The position numbers were made by a program, and so were the translations under genes. From Candidatus Saccharimonadota bacterium (GTDB lineage Bacteria > Patescibacteriota > Saccharimonadia > Saccharimonadales > Saccharimonadaceae), in assembly GCA_030528355.1 (NCBI GenBank), contig JAUMZA010000005.1, positions 1 through 58,667 on the forward strand: a stretch of 58,667 bases of DNA, written 5' to 3'. Shown one piece after another: positions 26,597 to 35,427 of the stretch. Position 1 is the stretch's first letter. Every line of letters starts with the position of its first letter. Under the pieces are notes generated by a model. The model saw only the letters and a list, made by a program, of their open reading frames with translations. It did not search any database and was not told where the DNA came from.

Positions 26597-27157
26597 TTAC
26601 TTCTTGCGTTCGCGGTAATCGCCAGTGGCGGTATCAACACTCACCACATCACCTACCTTAATAAAGGCCGGCACCTTAATCACCAAGCCAGTTTCGAGCG
26701 TCGCATCTTTTAGCACGCTGCTGGTGGTATCACCCTTCACCACGTCTTCGGTGTAGGTAACTTCAAGATAAAGATTTTTTGGCAGCTCTACGTTAATTAC
26801 CTTGCCATCAAAAAATTGCAATGTCAGCTCTTCGCCTTCTTTTAGATAGCCAGCGGCTTCATCCACAATCTCGGCCGAGAGTTCAAACTGCTCAAAGCTT
26901 TCTGGGTCCATAAAATGAAAGGCATCGCCGGTGTTATACAAATACTGCACCGTTTTGTTGCTTACTTCTGCCGGCTCGATTTTATCTTGCCCCTTAAAGG
27001 TTTTAGGGATCACGCTGCCATCAATCAAGTTCTTGAGCTTCACATTCACAATCGAACCGCTACGACCCATCACCTTTTGGCCGTATTCAATCACCCGATA
27101 TGGCTTGCCGTCAATCTGGCAAACGGTTCCTTTTTTAAGATCAGTTGGTTGATACAT
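26597..27157 (-). CDS. efp: Translation elongation factor P
   Basis: A 186-residue protein with the three beta domains of EF-P: KOW-like N-domain from MYQPTDLKKGTVCQ, a middle OB domain with YLYNTGDAFHFMD, and a C-terminal OB domain ending DTATGDYRERKK. It relieves ribosome stalling at proline runs, which occur in this genome (for example the eight prolines near 1170). The loop tip that carries the modified residue reads MGRSGS, so Arg sits where most EF-Ps have Lys. The start is ATG 27157 with AGGAG 11 nt upstream; an in-frame TTG at 27166 is less likely. Confidence 0.95.
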   Translation of the reverse strand: MYQPTDLKKGTVCQIDGKPYRVIEYGQKVMGRSGSIVNVKLKNLIDGSVIPKTFKGQDKIEPAEVSNKTVQYLYNTGDAFHFMDPESFEQFELSAEIVDEAAGYLKEGEELTLQFFDGKVINVELPKNLYLEVTYTEDVVKGDTTSSVLKDATLETGLVIKVPAFIKVGDVVSVDTATGDYRERKK

Positions 27158-27239
27158 ATGCGACAATTCTCCTTTTCTTATTTGTTGGTACGGCTATGTA
27201 GCCAGCACACCACGTGCGATGTGCTGAAACAGAGCCCTA

Positions 27240-27440
27240 TTAGTTGCTAGTTACAAATGGAAGCAAGGCAAGGTGGCGTGCACGCTTGATTGCGGTTGCC
27301 AACTGGCGCTGTTGCTTTACGCTCAAACCGGTGCGGCCGATTGGCTCAATCTTGCCGTATGCATCGATAAAACGTTGCAGGGTTTTTACATCTTTGTAAT
27401 CAAAATACGCTGGGGTATCTTTCTTAAATCGCTTTGCCAT
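27240..27440 (-). CDS. rpsR: 30S ribosomal protein S18
   Basis: A compact 66-residue S18 with the diagnostic block [18 protein letters not shown], then [27 protein letters not shown]. It binds S6 on the platform of the small subunit. It is the last gene of the classic rpsF-ssb-rpsR cluster, 18 nt after ssb. The N-terminus is shorter than in E. coli and has no Cys. Confidence 0.97.
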   Translation of the reverse strand: MAKRFKKDTPAYFDYKDVKTLQRFIDAYGKIEPIGRTGLSVKQQRQLATAIKRARHLALLPFVTSN

Positions 27441-27458
27441 AATTTATTCTCTTCTTAC

Positions 27459-27881
27459 TTAAAATGGTATTTCTGAAAGGTCGATTGGCTCATCAGTAAT
27501 CTCATCAGCCGCAACTTCCTTCTTTTGCACTGCTGCAGCTGGAGCCGCTGAACCACCGTCTTGAGGGCCGTCCAGGAAGGTCACATCAAAGGCAACCACC
27601 TCAACACGACTACGCTTTTTGCCGGTTTCTTTGTCTTCCCAGCTATCTTGACGCAATCGGCCTTGCACAAGGCAGCGGCGACCCTTTGAAAGGTATTGAT
27701 TGACCAACTCGCCAGTCTTTTCCCATGCAATCACATCAAAAAAGTCTGCTTGATCATCTTGCCCCTGGCGATCAACCGCCAAGCTAAAGCTGCACACGTT
27801 CTTTCCACTGGTAGTGGTGCGCATTTCTGGATCACGGGTGAGGCGACCCATCAAAATTACTTGGTTAATTCCTCGTGCCAT
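27459..27881 (-). CDS. ssb: Single-stranded DNA-binding protein
   Basis: A 140-residue SSB with an N-terminal OB fold (GINQVILMGRLTRDPEMRTT through VVAFDVTFLDG, residues 3-107). A short Ala/Gly-rich linker and the acidic interaction tip DLSEIPF follow. It coats single-stranded DNA and recruits repair and replication proteins through the tip. It sits between rpsF and rpsR in the standard order. Confidence 0.97.
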   Translation of the reverse strand: MARGINQVILMGRLTRDPEMRTTTSGKNVCSFSLAVDRQGQDDQADFFDVIAWEKTGELVNQYLSKGRRCLVQGRLRQDSWEDKETGKKRSRVEVVAFDVTFLDGPQDGGSAAPAAAVQKKEVAADEITDEPIDLSEIPF

Positions 27882-27933
27882 AGTGTATTGCCCACGGATT
27901 TCTCCCTGGTACTCCCCCTTCTATTGTTGTTAA

Positions 27934-28284
27934 TTACGCATCAGTTGATTCAGCTGCTTCGCTGGCTTTTTTGGCTTCTTCAGCCAAGGCGGCACGGCCT
28001 TTTTCGTCAACCGTTACCAGCAAGTAGCGCATCACTTCTTCGGTGATATTGAGCGTATTGCTGATCTTAAGTGGTGCCGTTGCTGGCAATTTTACATCCA
28101 TTGCAACATACACCGCAAAATCTTCTTTGTTGATTTTGTAGGCAAGCTTCTTCTTACCCCAGTTATCTTCTTTGATAACTTCACCACCAGCTTTCGTGAT
28201 GATATCACGCACCTTAGTAAGCGGCGCTTCGATATCAGCCTCGAGGTCTGGGTGGATCAGAACAGTTAGTTCGTATTCCTTCAT
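27934..28284 (-). CDS. rpsF: 30S ribosomal protein S6
   Basis: A 116-residue S6 with the start MKEYELTVLIHPDL, the KKLAYKINKEDFAVYVAMD strand region and RYLLVTVDEKG. It ends in an Ala/Glu-rich tail (EEAKKASEAAESTDA), as in many S6 proteins. First gene of the rpsF-ssb-rpsR cluster, with a strong GAGGAG Shine-Dalgarno and a leader of about 65 nt holding a hairpin. Confidence 0.96.
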   Translation of the reverse strand: MKEYELTVLIHPDLEADIEAPLTKVRDIITKAGGEVIKEDNWGKKKLAYKINKEDFAVYVAMDVKLPATAPLKISNTLNITEEVMRYLLVTVDEKGRAALAEEAKKASEAAESTDA

Positions 28285-28314
28285 AGATCTCCTCCTCTGG
28301 AATCCTTATTGGAT

Positions 28315-28339
28315 GCGTACATCACGATATTGTGTACGC
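28315..28339 (-). promoter_or_regulatory. Inverted repeat in the rpsF leader
   Basis: Perfect 7-bp inverted repeat GCGTACA / TGTACGC around an 11-nt loop in the untranslated leader of rpsF. It could be the S6:S18 feedback site known in other bacteria, but the CCG bulge typical of that element is not evident. Confidence 0.45.
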
Positions 28340-28358
28340 CTAGGTTAATAACCCCTTA

Positions 28359-28388
28359 ATTATACCATATACGCACACTTGTTGTCTA
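28359..28388 (-). promoter_or_regulatory. Promoter of the rpsF cluster
   Basis: On the minus strand TAGACA (28388-28383), an 18-nt spacer and TATAAT (28364-28359) preceded by TGG, an extended -10. A plus-strand TATAAT at 28394-28399 faces the divergent membrane protein gene, so the two promoters overlap back to back. Confidence 0.72.
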
Positions 28389-28431
28389 TGTAGTATAATT
28401 TAAGTATATAAACTAATCAAAGGGGGCTTGT

Positions 28432-29181
28432 ATGTCAGAACAGACAACAACACCAACGCCGCAGCCGCGTGCGTCGATTATCAATCAAGAGGCGGTGAAT
28501 TCGATGTTTTCACAGTCGCTACCAATTCCTTATTTGGCAGCACTCGTTGTGTGCATTAGCCTATTTCTTGCCAGCGTATTCACTATGGTGGATTTGGTTG
28601 GCTTTGTGATGAGCAATCTCATCTCGGGCAGTGGCAGTGCATCAGTTGGCGGATTACTAAAGGGGATTATTGGCAACCAGGCTGCATTTGGTAAAATTGC
28701 GGCATTGATCGTATGTTTCCCAACCGCCCTATTTGCCATGAAGCTCGTTCGCCATCTCGAAACTAAAGAACCATGGCGACTCACTCAGCGGGCTCGTCGT
28801 GGTGTTTACGTCGTTGCCATTACACTGCTGCTTTTGGTGCTGGTTGGTGCCGCAGTCAGCTTCGTACAAGGTCTGCTTACCGCTGGGGCTGGTAGCAACG
28901 CTGGGCTTGCCATTCTTCGCACGCTACTTCAAGGTGTTATCACCATCTCGGCAGCACTCACTGGCTTATTTGTGGTTGCAAATATGTATGTACAACGCAA
29001 CCAAACTACCGTACGCACCGCACTACTCATCCTGGGCATTGCAGCTATCGTGCTAGTATCATTTGGCTTGTATCAGCTCTACACCAAATCAAGCAGCTCA
29101 AACAATTCATTACGCAGCACAACAGAAGAAATTCTCAAAACACCACGCAGCAATTCATTGCGTCAGTTTGACAGCTTCTAG
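28432..29181 (+). CDS. Multi-pass membrane protein of unknown function
   Basis: A 249-residue protein with a Thr/Pro-rich cytoplasmic N-terminus and about five hydrophobic helices (near residues 35-60, 85-103, 125-147, 160-183 and 198-220). A Ser/Asn-rich C-terminus follows. There are no conserved charged residues in the helices that would suggest a transporter. The layout recalls the DUF5671-like membrane proteins of CPR bacteria, but I cannot confirm this. AAGGGGG lies 7 nt before the ATG, and TATAAT at 28394 gives a leader of about 30 nt. It is a single gene ended by a shared terminator. Confidence 0.7.
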   Translation: MSEQTTTPTPQPRASIINQEAVNSMFSQSLPIPYLAALVVCISLFLASVFTMVDLVGFVMSNLISGSGSASVGGLLKGIIGNQAAFGKIAALIVCFPTALFAMKLVRHLETKEPWRLTQRARRGVYVVAITLLLLVLVGAAVSFVQGLLTAGAGSNAGLAILRTLLQGVITISAALTGLFVVANMYVQRNQTTVRTALLILGIAAIVLVSFGLYQLYTKSSSSNNSLRSTTEEILKTPRSNSLRQFDSF

Positions 29182-29197
29182 CCAGTTGCTGTCACTA

Positions 29198-29231
29198 AAA
29201 ATATCCCGCCAACTAGCTGGCGGGATATTTT
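29198..29231. terminator. Bidirectional terminator between membrane protein and ftsK genes
   Basis: Perfect 13-14 bp inverted repeat, AAATATCCCGCCA and its complement around a 6-nt loop, with A/T runs on both sides. It serves the two convergent genes. Confidence 0.88.
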
Positions 29232-29234
29232 ATA

Positions 29235-31502
29235 TTATTCGATTTCATCCAAACTCGCTACCAACACCTCTCGTGGGCGGGCACCATCGGCCGGGCCGAT
29301 TACACCATTTTCCTCCAGCTCCTCAATCAAGCGAGCCGCCCGGGCATACCCCACTCGCAAGCGTCGCTGTAGCAGACTGGCGCTAGCTTTCTTACTCTCT
29401 ACCACCACTCGCAAGGCGTCTTTGTACATATCATCACTACTATCGCCGCTACCACCAAAGTCCATCACCGTACTGCCCTTGCCACTCAGCTGCACTGGCT
29501 GTGCCACAATTTCATCATTATATTGCGGTGCAGACTGTGCACGTAGATGGTCGGTGATTTTGTTCACCTCTTCATCGGTTACCCACGCACCCTGAATACG
29601 CTTCGGCTTGCCCATTTGGGCGGTTTTCATCAGCATGTCGCCATACCCTAGCAGCTTTTCGGCACCGTTTTGATCCAAAATTGTGCGGCTATCAACTTGC
29701 CCCGCCACCGTAAAGGCAATACGTGCGGGTACGTTCGCCTTAATCAGGCCGGTAATCACATCTACACTTGGTCGCTGGGTGGCCAGTACCAAATGAATCC
29801 CCACCGCACGAGCTTTCTGCGCCAAGCGTACAATCAGGGCTTCTACGTCACGGGCGGCAATCATCATAAGGTCAGCCAGCTCGTCAATCACTACTACAAT
29901 ATACGGCATTGCACCTTCTTCGTGCTGCTGCATATTACCATCCTCGTCTTCAACGCTGATTTTACGACCACGCTGCTGCAAGCGTTGATTGTAAGTTTTA
30001 ATATCACGAATTTTCTCTTCTGCCAACAATTTATAGCGTCGCTCCATCTCATTCACCGCCCACTTTAAGGCGCTGATGGTCTTTTCTGGATCGTTAATCA
30101 CCGGAGTGAGCAAGTGTGGAATATCTTCATATGGTGCCATCTCCACCTGCTTTGGGTCAACCAAAATCAGCTTCATCTCGCTTGGACTGTTGCGGTACAG
30201 CAAGCTAGTGAGCAAGGTGTTAATCATCACTGATTTACCAGAGCCGGTTTGCCCGGCAATCAACAAGTGGGGCATCTTATTGAGCTCACCCACCACCGCC
30301 TGACCAGAAATATCCTTCCCGATAGCAAAACTTAATGGCTCAGTCGCACCCTTCCACTGTTTTGATTCCAACACGCCATGCAGTCGCACATCGGCTGCTC
30401 GCACGTTTGGCACCTCAATCCCAACCGCCTTCTTGCCAGGAATCGGTGCCTCGATACGCAAGCTTGACGCTGCCAAGTTTAGTGCAATATTGCTTTCCAG
30501 ATTAGCAATACGAGTGAGCTTCACTCCGCTTGGTGGACGCAGTGTGTACTGGGTTACCTTTGGCCCCACATTTGCCCCCTCCATTTCTACGTTAATATTA
30601 AACTCGCTCAGCGTATCTTTAATGATTTGAGCATTAGCCTGCACATCACCAGCATCAGCCGGACGCTGCTTCTTTTCTAGGATATCAAGACTTGGTGGCT
30701 GCCAATTTGGATCGCTCACTGCTACCAGCGCCTGCTTTTCCTCGGCCTGCTTATCCGGCACCGCACTACCCTTTAGGCTTGCCAGGCGTGGCTTTTTAGC
30801 TTGCTCGGCAGCTTCGGTTGGCACGCCCATATTCAGCTTAAAGTCATCACCCAGACTAGCTGCTGTATCTTTTTTAGTGCCGCCAAATTTAAGCCGCATC
30901 GGTGCATCTTCACTAGCATTCGCCTTCTGCATCATTTCTTTGTTCGAACGCTCTTCTTCACGTAAGTTTGATTGCATCCAACCCCAAATACTGCTTATCA
31001 CGGTAAACGGTGACACTCTAGTGATAAACAGGGCGGTAATCAAAATCAATAATACATACAAAAAGCCAGCAATTGTCGCATCAACCATCTGTAGCATAAT
31101 ATAGTTGTTCAATAATTCACCCACAAAACCGCCCGTAGTATGGCCGGCACTGTCCTTCATCAAACCAAATAAGCCTGCACACCACACCACCATTAAGCCG
31201 GTTGCAAACCGCATCACAAAAGGCAGCTTATTATCTTCGGCACGGAAAATCTCTACCGCCACATACACAAACAATAGCGGCACTACGTACACTGCATAGC
31301 CAATTGCCTGCAGGCTGGTTTTTTGCAGCCACTCAAGCACAGGGCCGCCAGCCCCAAACCAAGCAACTACATACAAAATAGAGATTGCAATTAAGGACAC
31401 CGCTCCCACCTGTGCCCAAAAGCCAGCAGGCAAGGTATGTTGTGGTGCCTGCTTGGCTGATTTTCTTCCTCGGGTTGTCTTTTTCTTTCTTGGCATAATC
31501 AT
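29235..31502 (-). CDS. ftsK: DNA translocase FtsK/SpoIIIE
   Basis: A 755-residue translocase. Four membrane helices in the first 175 residues are followed by a charged linker (about 185-270), shorter than in E. coli. The alpha/beta motor has Walker A GQTGSGKSV and Walker B IVVVIDELADLMM, plus the RPSVDVITGLIKANVPARIAF split family block. The winged-helix gamma domain near 690-745 (SASLLQRRLRVGYARAARL) reads KOPS-like sites. It pumps chromosome ends through the septum and would activate the Xer enzyme at 4189. The extended -10 box ends 5 nt before the ATG, so the message appears leaderless. Confidence 0.96.
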   Translation of the reverse strand: MIMPRKKKTTRGRKSAKQAPQHTLPAGFWAQVGAVSLIAISILYVVAWFGAGGPVLEWLQKTSLQAIGYAVYVVPLLFVYVAVEIFRAEDNKLPFVMRFATGLMVVWCAGLFGLMKDSAGHTTGGFVGELLNNYIMLQMVDATIAGFLYVLLILITALFITRVSPFTVISSIWGWMQSNLREEERSNKEMMQKANASEDAPMRLKFGGTKKDTAASLGDDFKLNMGVPTEAAEQAKKPRLASLKGSAVPDKQAEEKQALVAVSDPNWQPPSLDILEKKQRPADAGDVQANAQIIKDTLSEFNINVEMEGANVGPKVTQYTLRPPSGVKLTRIANLESNIALNLAASSLRIEAPIPGKKAVGIEVPNVRAADVRLHGVLESKQWKGATEPLSFAIGKDISGQAVVGELNKMPHLLIAGQTGSGKSVMINTLLTSLLYRNSPSEMKLILVDPKQVEMAPYEDIPHLLTPVINDPEKTISALKWAVNEMERRYKLLAEEKIRDIKTYNQRLQQRGRKISVEDEDGNMQQHEEGAMPYIVVVIDELADLMMIAARDVEALIVRLAQKARAVGIHLVLATQRPSVDVITGLIKANVPARIAFTVAGQVDSRTILDQNGAEKLLGYGDMLMKTAQMGKPKRIQGAWVTDEEVNKITDHLRAQSAPQYNDEIVAQPVQLSGKGSTVMDFGGSGDSSDDMYKDALRVVVESKKASASLLQRRLRVGYARAARLIEELEENGVIGPADGARPREVLVASLDEIE

Positions 31503-31507
31503 TTATT

Positions 31508-31516
31508 ATTATACCA
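31508..31516 (-). promoter_or_regulatory. Extended -10 promoter of ftsK (leaderless)
   Basis: TGG followed by TATAAT on the minus strand, 5 nt before the ftsK ATG at 31502. No Shine-Dalgarno can fit. Confidence 0.72.
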
Positions 31517-31581
31517 CTTTCCTACACCCCACAAGAGTAATTCCCTGCAAAGCCCCCTATATACAATTTTATACGTAAGCA

Positions 31582-31610
31582 TTGACTTTTTGTAAAGCTT
31601 ATGTTATATT
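31582..31610 (+). promoter_or_regulatory. Near-consensus sigma-70 promoter
   Basis: TTGACT, a 17-nt spacer and TATATT, with TG one base before the -10. Among the strongest promoters in the window. It starts a leader of about 120 nt for the gene at 31739, with a near-perfect hairpin GGTTCGTAC...GTATGAACC (31619-31643) right at its 5' end. Confidence 0.85.
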
Positions 31611-31738
31611 AAGGCTAGGTTCGTACGACATATGTATGAACCCGCTTGGCACACTTGCCACGTTCATTTACATTCGACGTACTATCGAGAATCAACGATT
31701 TTCTAGTATGTCCCTACCCCAAGAAAGGGAGAGTCAAA

Positions 31739-32209
31739 ATGACTCGCAAGGAAAACATCTCCGTCTTCAACAGCACTGTTCGTAGCCGGCATGCAATCGT
31801 CAGTGTCGATGCCAATATCGAAGTAGATAGTAGCCGCCACTACCCAAGCCAGCTCGAAGAGGTGCAAGAAGTGCTCGATTGGGATCTTTTCATGGCTCTC
31901 AACGACCTACGAAAAGGCAAAAATATCACATCATTCATTAATGATGTCAATCCCTACGATGAATTCATCGGTGCGTGCACAATTGCCCTGCCTGAAGCCG
32001 AGGTACATATCCTATTTAGCGTCAAACCAATCAACGTTCCCGAAACCAAGAGCCCTATACTCAAATACGCTCGGAAGTTTATCCAGGAATCTGTCGATAC
32101 GGTCGCTAAAACTACCCAAGCCCATCTTACTCAACTGTTTACTGAAGAAGAAACCTATCTCAATGAACTGTTTGAACAGGCCCAAGTAGAAGCATGCACC
32201 CCCGCATAG
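31739..32209 (+). CDS. Unknown 156-residue cytosolic protein
   Basis: ATG at 31739 is chosen because AAAGGGAGAG lies just upstream; the ATG at 31646 would place the Shine-Dalgarno inside the gene. The product begins MTRKENISVFNSTVRSRHA. There is no signal peptide or membrane helix. The predicted mix is alpha/beta, with a helical C-terminus rich in Glu and Gln (LFTEEETYLNELFEQAQ). It is not a family I recognise. A near-consensus promoter, long leader and strong terminator mark it as an insulated, probably highly expressed single gene. Confidence 0.72.
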   Translation: MTRKENISVFNSTVRSRHAIVSVDANIEVDSSRHYPSQLEEVQEVLDWDLFMALNDLRKGKNITSFINDVNPYDEFIGACTIALPEAEVHILFSVKPINVPETKSPILKYARKFIQESVDTVAKTTQAHLTQLFTEEETYLNELFEQAQVEACTPA

Positions 32210-32308
32210 CTCACAGGATACCCTGCCAATTTTGATCTCTTACTTCTCTTACGTAGTGATTATGTATCTGAATTGGCACACCCAAGCATTGCGTATCCCC
32301 TACGCACC

Positions 32309-32342
32309 ACCCCCTCCTTTATGAGGGGGTTTCCCCTTTTTA
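32309..32342 (+). terminator. Strong Rho-independent terminator
   Basis: Perfect 8-bp stem ACCCCCTC / GAGGGGGT with a 6-nt loop, followed by TTCCCCTTTTTAT. A second small hairpin (GCGTA/TACGC, 32291-32305) lies just before it. Confidence 0.88.
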
Positions 32343-32359
32343 TACCACCCTATACCCTA

Positions 32360-32388
32360 TTGACATATTATAGTTTTTGTGCTAATAT
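32360..32388 (+). promoter_or_regulatory. Consensus sigma-70 promoter of the lipoprotein gene
   Basis: Perfect TTGACA, a 17-nt spacer and TAATAT. It starts a leader of about 80 nt. Confidence 0.85.
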
Positions 32389-32418
32389 AATGACGTGGTT
32401 GTTACTAGGTTATTCTAC

Positions 32419-32450
32419 TTAGGCCACGCCTAGTGTTGAGCTAACACTAG
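32419..32450 (+). promoter_or_regulatory. Overlapping hairpins in the lipoprotein leader
   Basis: A perfect 8-bp hairpin CTAGTGTT-GAGCT-AACACTAG (32430-32450) shares its 5' bases with a smaller hairpin TAGGC-CAC-GCCTA just upstream. The two cannot form fully together. This is the layout of a switch or a stabilising 5' structure; no known riboswitch is recognised. Confidence 0.5.
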
Positions 32451-32476
32451 CGAACTCAAGAAAGGAAGTGGTCATC

Positions 32477-32923
32477 ATGACTACTCGTTCGTTAAAAATC
32501 TACGCTACAGTTATGGCAGTCGCTGCCTCGTTAACGCTTGGTGCCTGCAGCTACGCATCACCAGATAGCCAGCCTACCAAGACAGGCCAATCTACGATAG
32601 AGCCAATCCCTTGGGCAGAGCTCGAACTACAAGAGCGTGACTTCAGCGGTATCAAAGCTATCCCTAACCCAGACAGTAAAGCAGTACCCGCATTCTACGC
32701 TAACGCTGACAACTGTCGAGTGAAGATTGAGGTACACAACGAGAATAAACTCGTACTTATCCTGCCTGATGGCAAAACCATGGAAGAGCCTACACTTCAC
32801 AAAGTGCGGCAAGAGCCTGCGTTTGTCTCGTGCAGTCAAGATCCAAGCACGTCCAACGTTACCGAATCACTACCCGCATCAAATGATGCCCTCATGGAGC
32901 CCATACCCTACCCCAACTGGTAG
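32477..32923 (+). CDS. Small lipoprotein of unknown function
   Basis: A 148-residue protein with a lipoprotein signal: basic MTTRSLKIY, a hydrophobic stretch and lipobox LGAC (Cys near residue 22). The mature part is acidic and rich in Pro, Glu and Asn, with two further Cys (NADNCRV and AFVSCSQD) that may pair. Two similar segments, EPIPWAEL near the start and EPIPYPNW at the very end, frame it. AAAGGAAG lies 8 nt before the ATG. With its strong promoter, structured leader and terminator it should be an abundant surface protein. Confidence 0.8.
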   Translation: MTTRSLKIYATVMAVAASLTLGACSYASPDSQPTKTGQSTIEPIPWAELELQERDFSGIKAIPNPDSKAVPAFYANADNCRVKIEVHNENKLVLILPDGKTMEEPTLHKVRQEPAFVSCSQDPSTSNVTESLPASNDALMEPIPYPNW

Positions 32924-33001
32924 ATCCGTACACCAGAACAGCGCCCCTGCCAACTCTGTTGCCTTTCATGGCATATTGTTGTAGCCTAGTAGCTCCACTA
33001 G

Positions 33002-33034
33002 CCCCTCTTTTTACAAAGAGGGGTTTTCCCTTTT
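33002..33034 (+). terminator. Terminator of the lipoprotein gene
   Basis: Perfect 9-bp stem CCCCTCTTT / AAAGAGGGG with a TTAC loop, followed by TTTTCCCTTTT. Confidence 0.9.
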
Positions 33035-33065
33035 CTACACCCCAACGCTAACTGTTGCATATAAT

Positions 33066-33099
33066 CAAATCCCCCACACCAATACAATGCGGGGATTTT
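33066..33099 (-). terminator. Terminator of the RNase J gene
   Basis: Inverted repeat CAAATCCCC / GGGGATTTTG around a 16-nt loop, with TTTGATTATAT following on the minus strand, 16 nt after the RNase J stop. Confidence 0.7.
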
Positions 33100-33114
33100 G
33101 CGCATTACAGCGTA

Positions 33115-35232
33115 TTAGTAACCACGAGTTTGTTCACGGTTTTTAGGCTCAACCACTTCGGTGTCTGGCACCTGCTTGGGTGGAAACTTCTTGGCTGGCG
33201 GACGGGTAAATTCAGCCGGCTTATCGGCCGCTGGTTTTTTGCCAGCACCAGCCCGGCCACCAATTTCGTTAATCACCGGAATCACAATTGGTGTACGGCG
33301 AGTTTGGTCGTAGAGTAGATGGGTAATTTCGTCCTTCAACTCCTTCTTCAAGACATCCATATCCACCTTTTTGCCACCAAAGCTGCGAGCCACTTTTTGC
33401 TTAAGATACTGACGGATCAGATTCATCAACTCTTCACTATCGCGCAAGTAGATAAAGCCACGACTGATGATATCTGGGCTGGTCAGCAAGCGGCCAGTGC
33501 CCTTTTGCACCGTCAGCACTACCACAAACATGCCTTCTTGGCTCATATGGATACGATCCTTCAAAACTACCTCTGATACAATTGTGCCGGAATCGTCGTA
33601 CATAATACCACCCACTGGAATACGGCCATTCTTGCGGGCATTACCATCTGGCGTAAACTCTAGCACATCACCACTATCGCAGACAAAGATATTTTTGCGC
33701 GGAATGCCACATTCTTTTTCGGCTAGCTCGGCATTATGCACCAACATATGGAACTCACCGTGGATTGGCATGTAGTAGGTTGGGTTCAGTGCGTTGATAA
33801 GTTTGACATGATCGTCGTAGTACCCATGCCCCGAAAGGTGCAGCGGGCCAACGCCAGTTAGGTGGGTTTTACCGTTTTGAATCACATCTGAACCTTCACG
33901 CATCAAACCATCAACCGTGCGTACCACATACTTTTCGTTGCCAGGGATTGGGTTTGAGCTAAACACCACCACATCGCTATTTTTAATTTTGATGTGCTTG
34001 TGCGAACCGCTAGCCATACGGTTAAGTACAGCATTAAACTCACCCTGACTACCAGTACAAACAATCGTCACCTTGCCATCTGGCAGCTTGACAATGTCTT
34101 CCATCTTTACGATCACATCTTTTGGCACTTTAATGGTGCCGGTACGCAGTGCTACCTCAAGGTTTTGCAACATACTGTAGCCGGCTAACGCCACCTTGCG
34201 ACCGTGCTTTTTAGCTTCTTCCATGATGCCCTGAATACGATGGATTTGGGAACTAAAGGCACTGATAATCAAGCGATTTTGTTGATACTTTTCCATCACC
34301 TGGCCAATGCTTTGTTGAATCTCTGGCTCGCCATGTGTGTGCGTACCTTCACTTTCACAGTTGGTACTTTCGTTCATCAAAAGCAAGATACCTTCTTTAG
34401 CCGAAATTTCGGTTAAGCGTTCAAGGTCAAACTTTTTGCCATCAACTGGGTTGTCTTCAAAACGCCAGTCGCCGGTATCCACCAATACCCCAACTGGAGT
34501 ACGAACTACCACCGCCGTACTGTCTGGAATTGAGTGGTTCACACGCACCAACTCAATACTAAAACTGTCACCAATCTGGGCACGCTCGTGTGCTTCTGGG
34601 TTTAGCTCGTGATAGGTTGGCTCATAGCCGCTATCACTCTCTTCCATGGTACGCTTCAGCATGCCAAGCGTAAACTTACTGGCATATACTGGGGCAGGGA
34701 TTTGCGGAATTAAATGACGGAACGCACCAATATGATCAAGGTGACCATGAGTAAAGACAACCCCACGAATCATATGCTTACGCTCGAGCAGATAGGTAAT
34801 ATCTGGAGTGATGTAATTAATACCTGGATAGTCACTCCCAGGGAACAAAAAGCCCATATCAATAATCAAGATGTCATTATCGTATTCGATGGCCATCATA
34901 TTTTTACCAATACCCATCTCACCAAGGCCGCCAATTGGCATTACCTTAAGCTTTGGACCATGAGTACGTGGCTGCTTTTTCCACTCAGCCATGCTAAACT
35001 GGCGACCTTCGTAGCCATTATAGATAGATTTATTGACCGGAATGTTAATCATGTGCTGGCTGGCACGAAGATTCACGTTCTCTGACGTGCGACGCTGTGC
35101 TCGAAACACTTCACCTTTGCGAGTACTAGTTTGGTTTAGTGCTGCAATGTTTGATCTCTTTTTTGGCTGTTCGCTAGCCGAGCGTTTGCTCATGTCATCT
35201 GCTTGAGCTTTGGCGAGTCGTCGTTGACCCAT
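33115..35232 (-). CDS. rnj: Ribonuclease J
   Basis: A 705-residue metallo-beta-lactamase/beta-CASP RNase with both endo- and 5' exonuclease roles in mRNA decay and rRNA maturation. Zinc ligands are in FTHGHLDHIGAF; other blocks are MPIGGLGEMGIGKN, the DTGDWRFE ligand strand and the beta-CASP LSGHGYYDDHV and PIHGEFHML motifs. The first 80 residues are a basic, disordered extension, and the C-terminus ends in a Lys/Pro-rich tail. The start at 35232 follows AAAGGAG by 9 nt; the ATG at 35262 would put this site inside the gene. Confidence 0.96.
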   Translation of the reverse strand: MGQRRLAKAQADDMSKRSASEQPKKRSNIAALNQTSTRKGEVFRAQRRTSENVNLRASQHMINIPVNKSIYNGYEGRQFSMAEWKKQPRTHGPKLKVMPIGGLGEMGIGKNMMAIEYDNDILIIDMGFLFPGSDYPGINYITPDITYLLERKHMIRGVVFTHGHLDHIGAFRHLIPQIPAPVYASKFTLGMLKRTMEESDSGYEPTYHELNPEAHERAQIGDSFSIELVRVNHSIPDSTAVVVRTPVGVLVDTGDWRFEDNPVDGKKFDLERLTEISAKEGILLLMNESTNCESEGTHTHGEPEIQQSIGQVMEKYQQNRLIISAFSSQIHRIQGIMEEAKKHGRKVALAGYSMLQNLEVALRTGTIKVPKDVIVKMEDIVKLPDGKVTIVCTGSQGEFNAVLNRMASGSHKHIKIKNSDVVVFSSNPIPGNEKYVVRTVDGLMREGSDVIQNGKTHLTGVGPLHLSGHGYYDDHVKLINALNPTYYMPIHGEFHMLVHNAELAEKECGIPRKNIFVCDSGDVLEFTPDGNARKNGRIPVGGIMYDDSGTIVSEVVLKDRIHMSQEGMFVVVLTVQKGTGRLLTSPDIISRGFIYLRDSEELMNLIRQYLKQKVARSFGGKKVDMDVLKKELKDEITHLLYDQTRRTPIVIPVINEIGGRAGAGKKPAADKPAEFTRPPAKKFPPKQVPDTEVVEPKNREQTRGY

Positions 35233-35427
35233 ATGGTTATTCTCCTTTTGCGTATCATGCAATTATTTAGTTAGTTTCGATAGCAGTTCTACATAGGGAC
35301 GGTGTTAGATTAGTCTGTCGCTACTACCCTCATATAGAATCAAAAATTACTTACCATTGTAACAAGCATATACACCTGCGTCAAGTTGCCCACGCCTCAA
35401 GTGTCCCTCCTCAGCTCCACACGCAAA

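Noticed and set aside
28285-28358. Riboswitch in the rpsF leader
   Set aside because: Only one small hairpin is present and no known aptamer pattern; kept as a possible ribosomal-protein autoregulation site.
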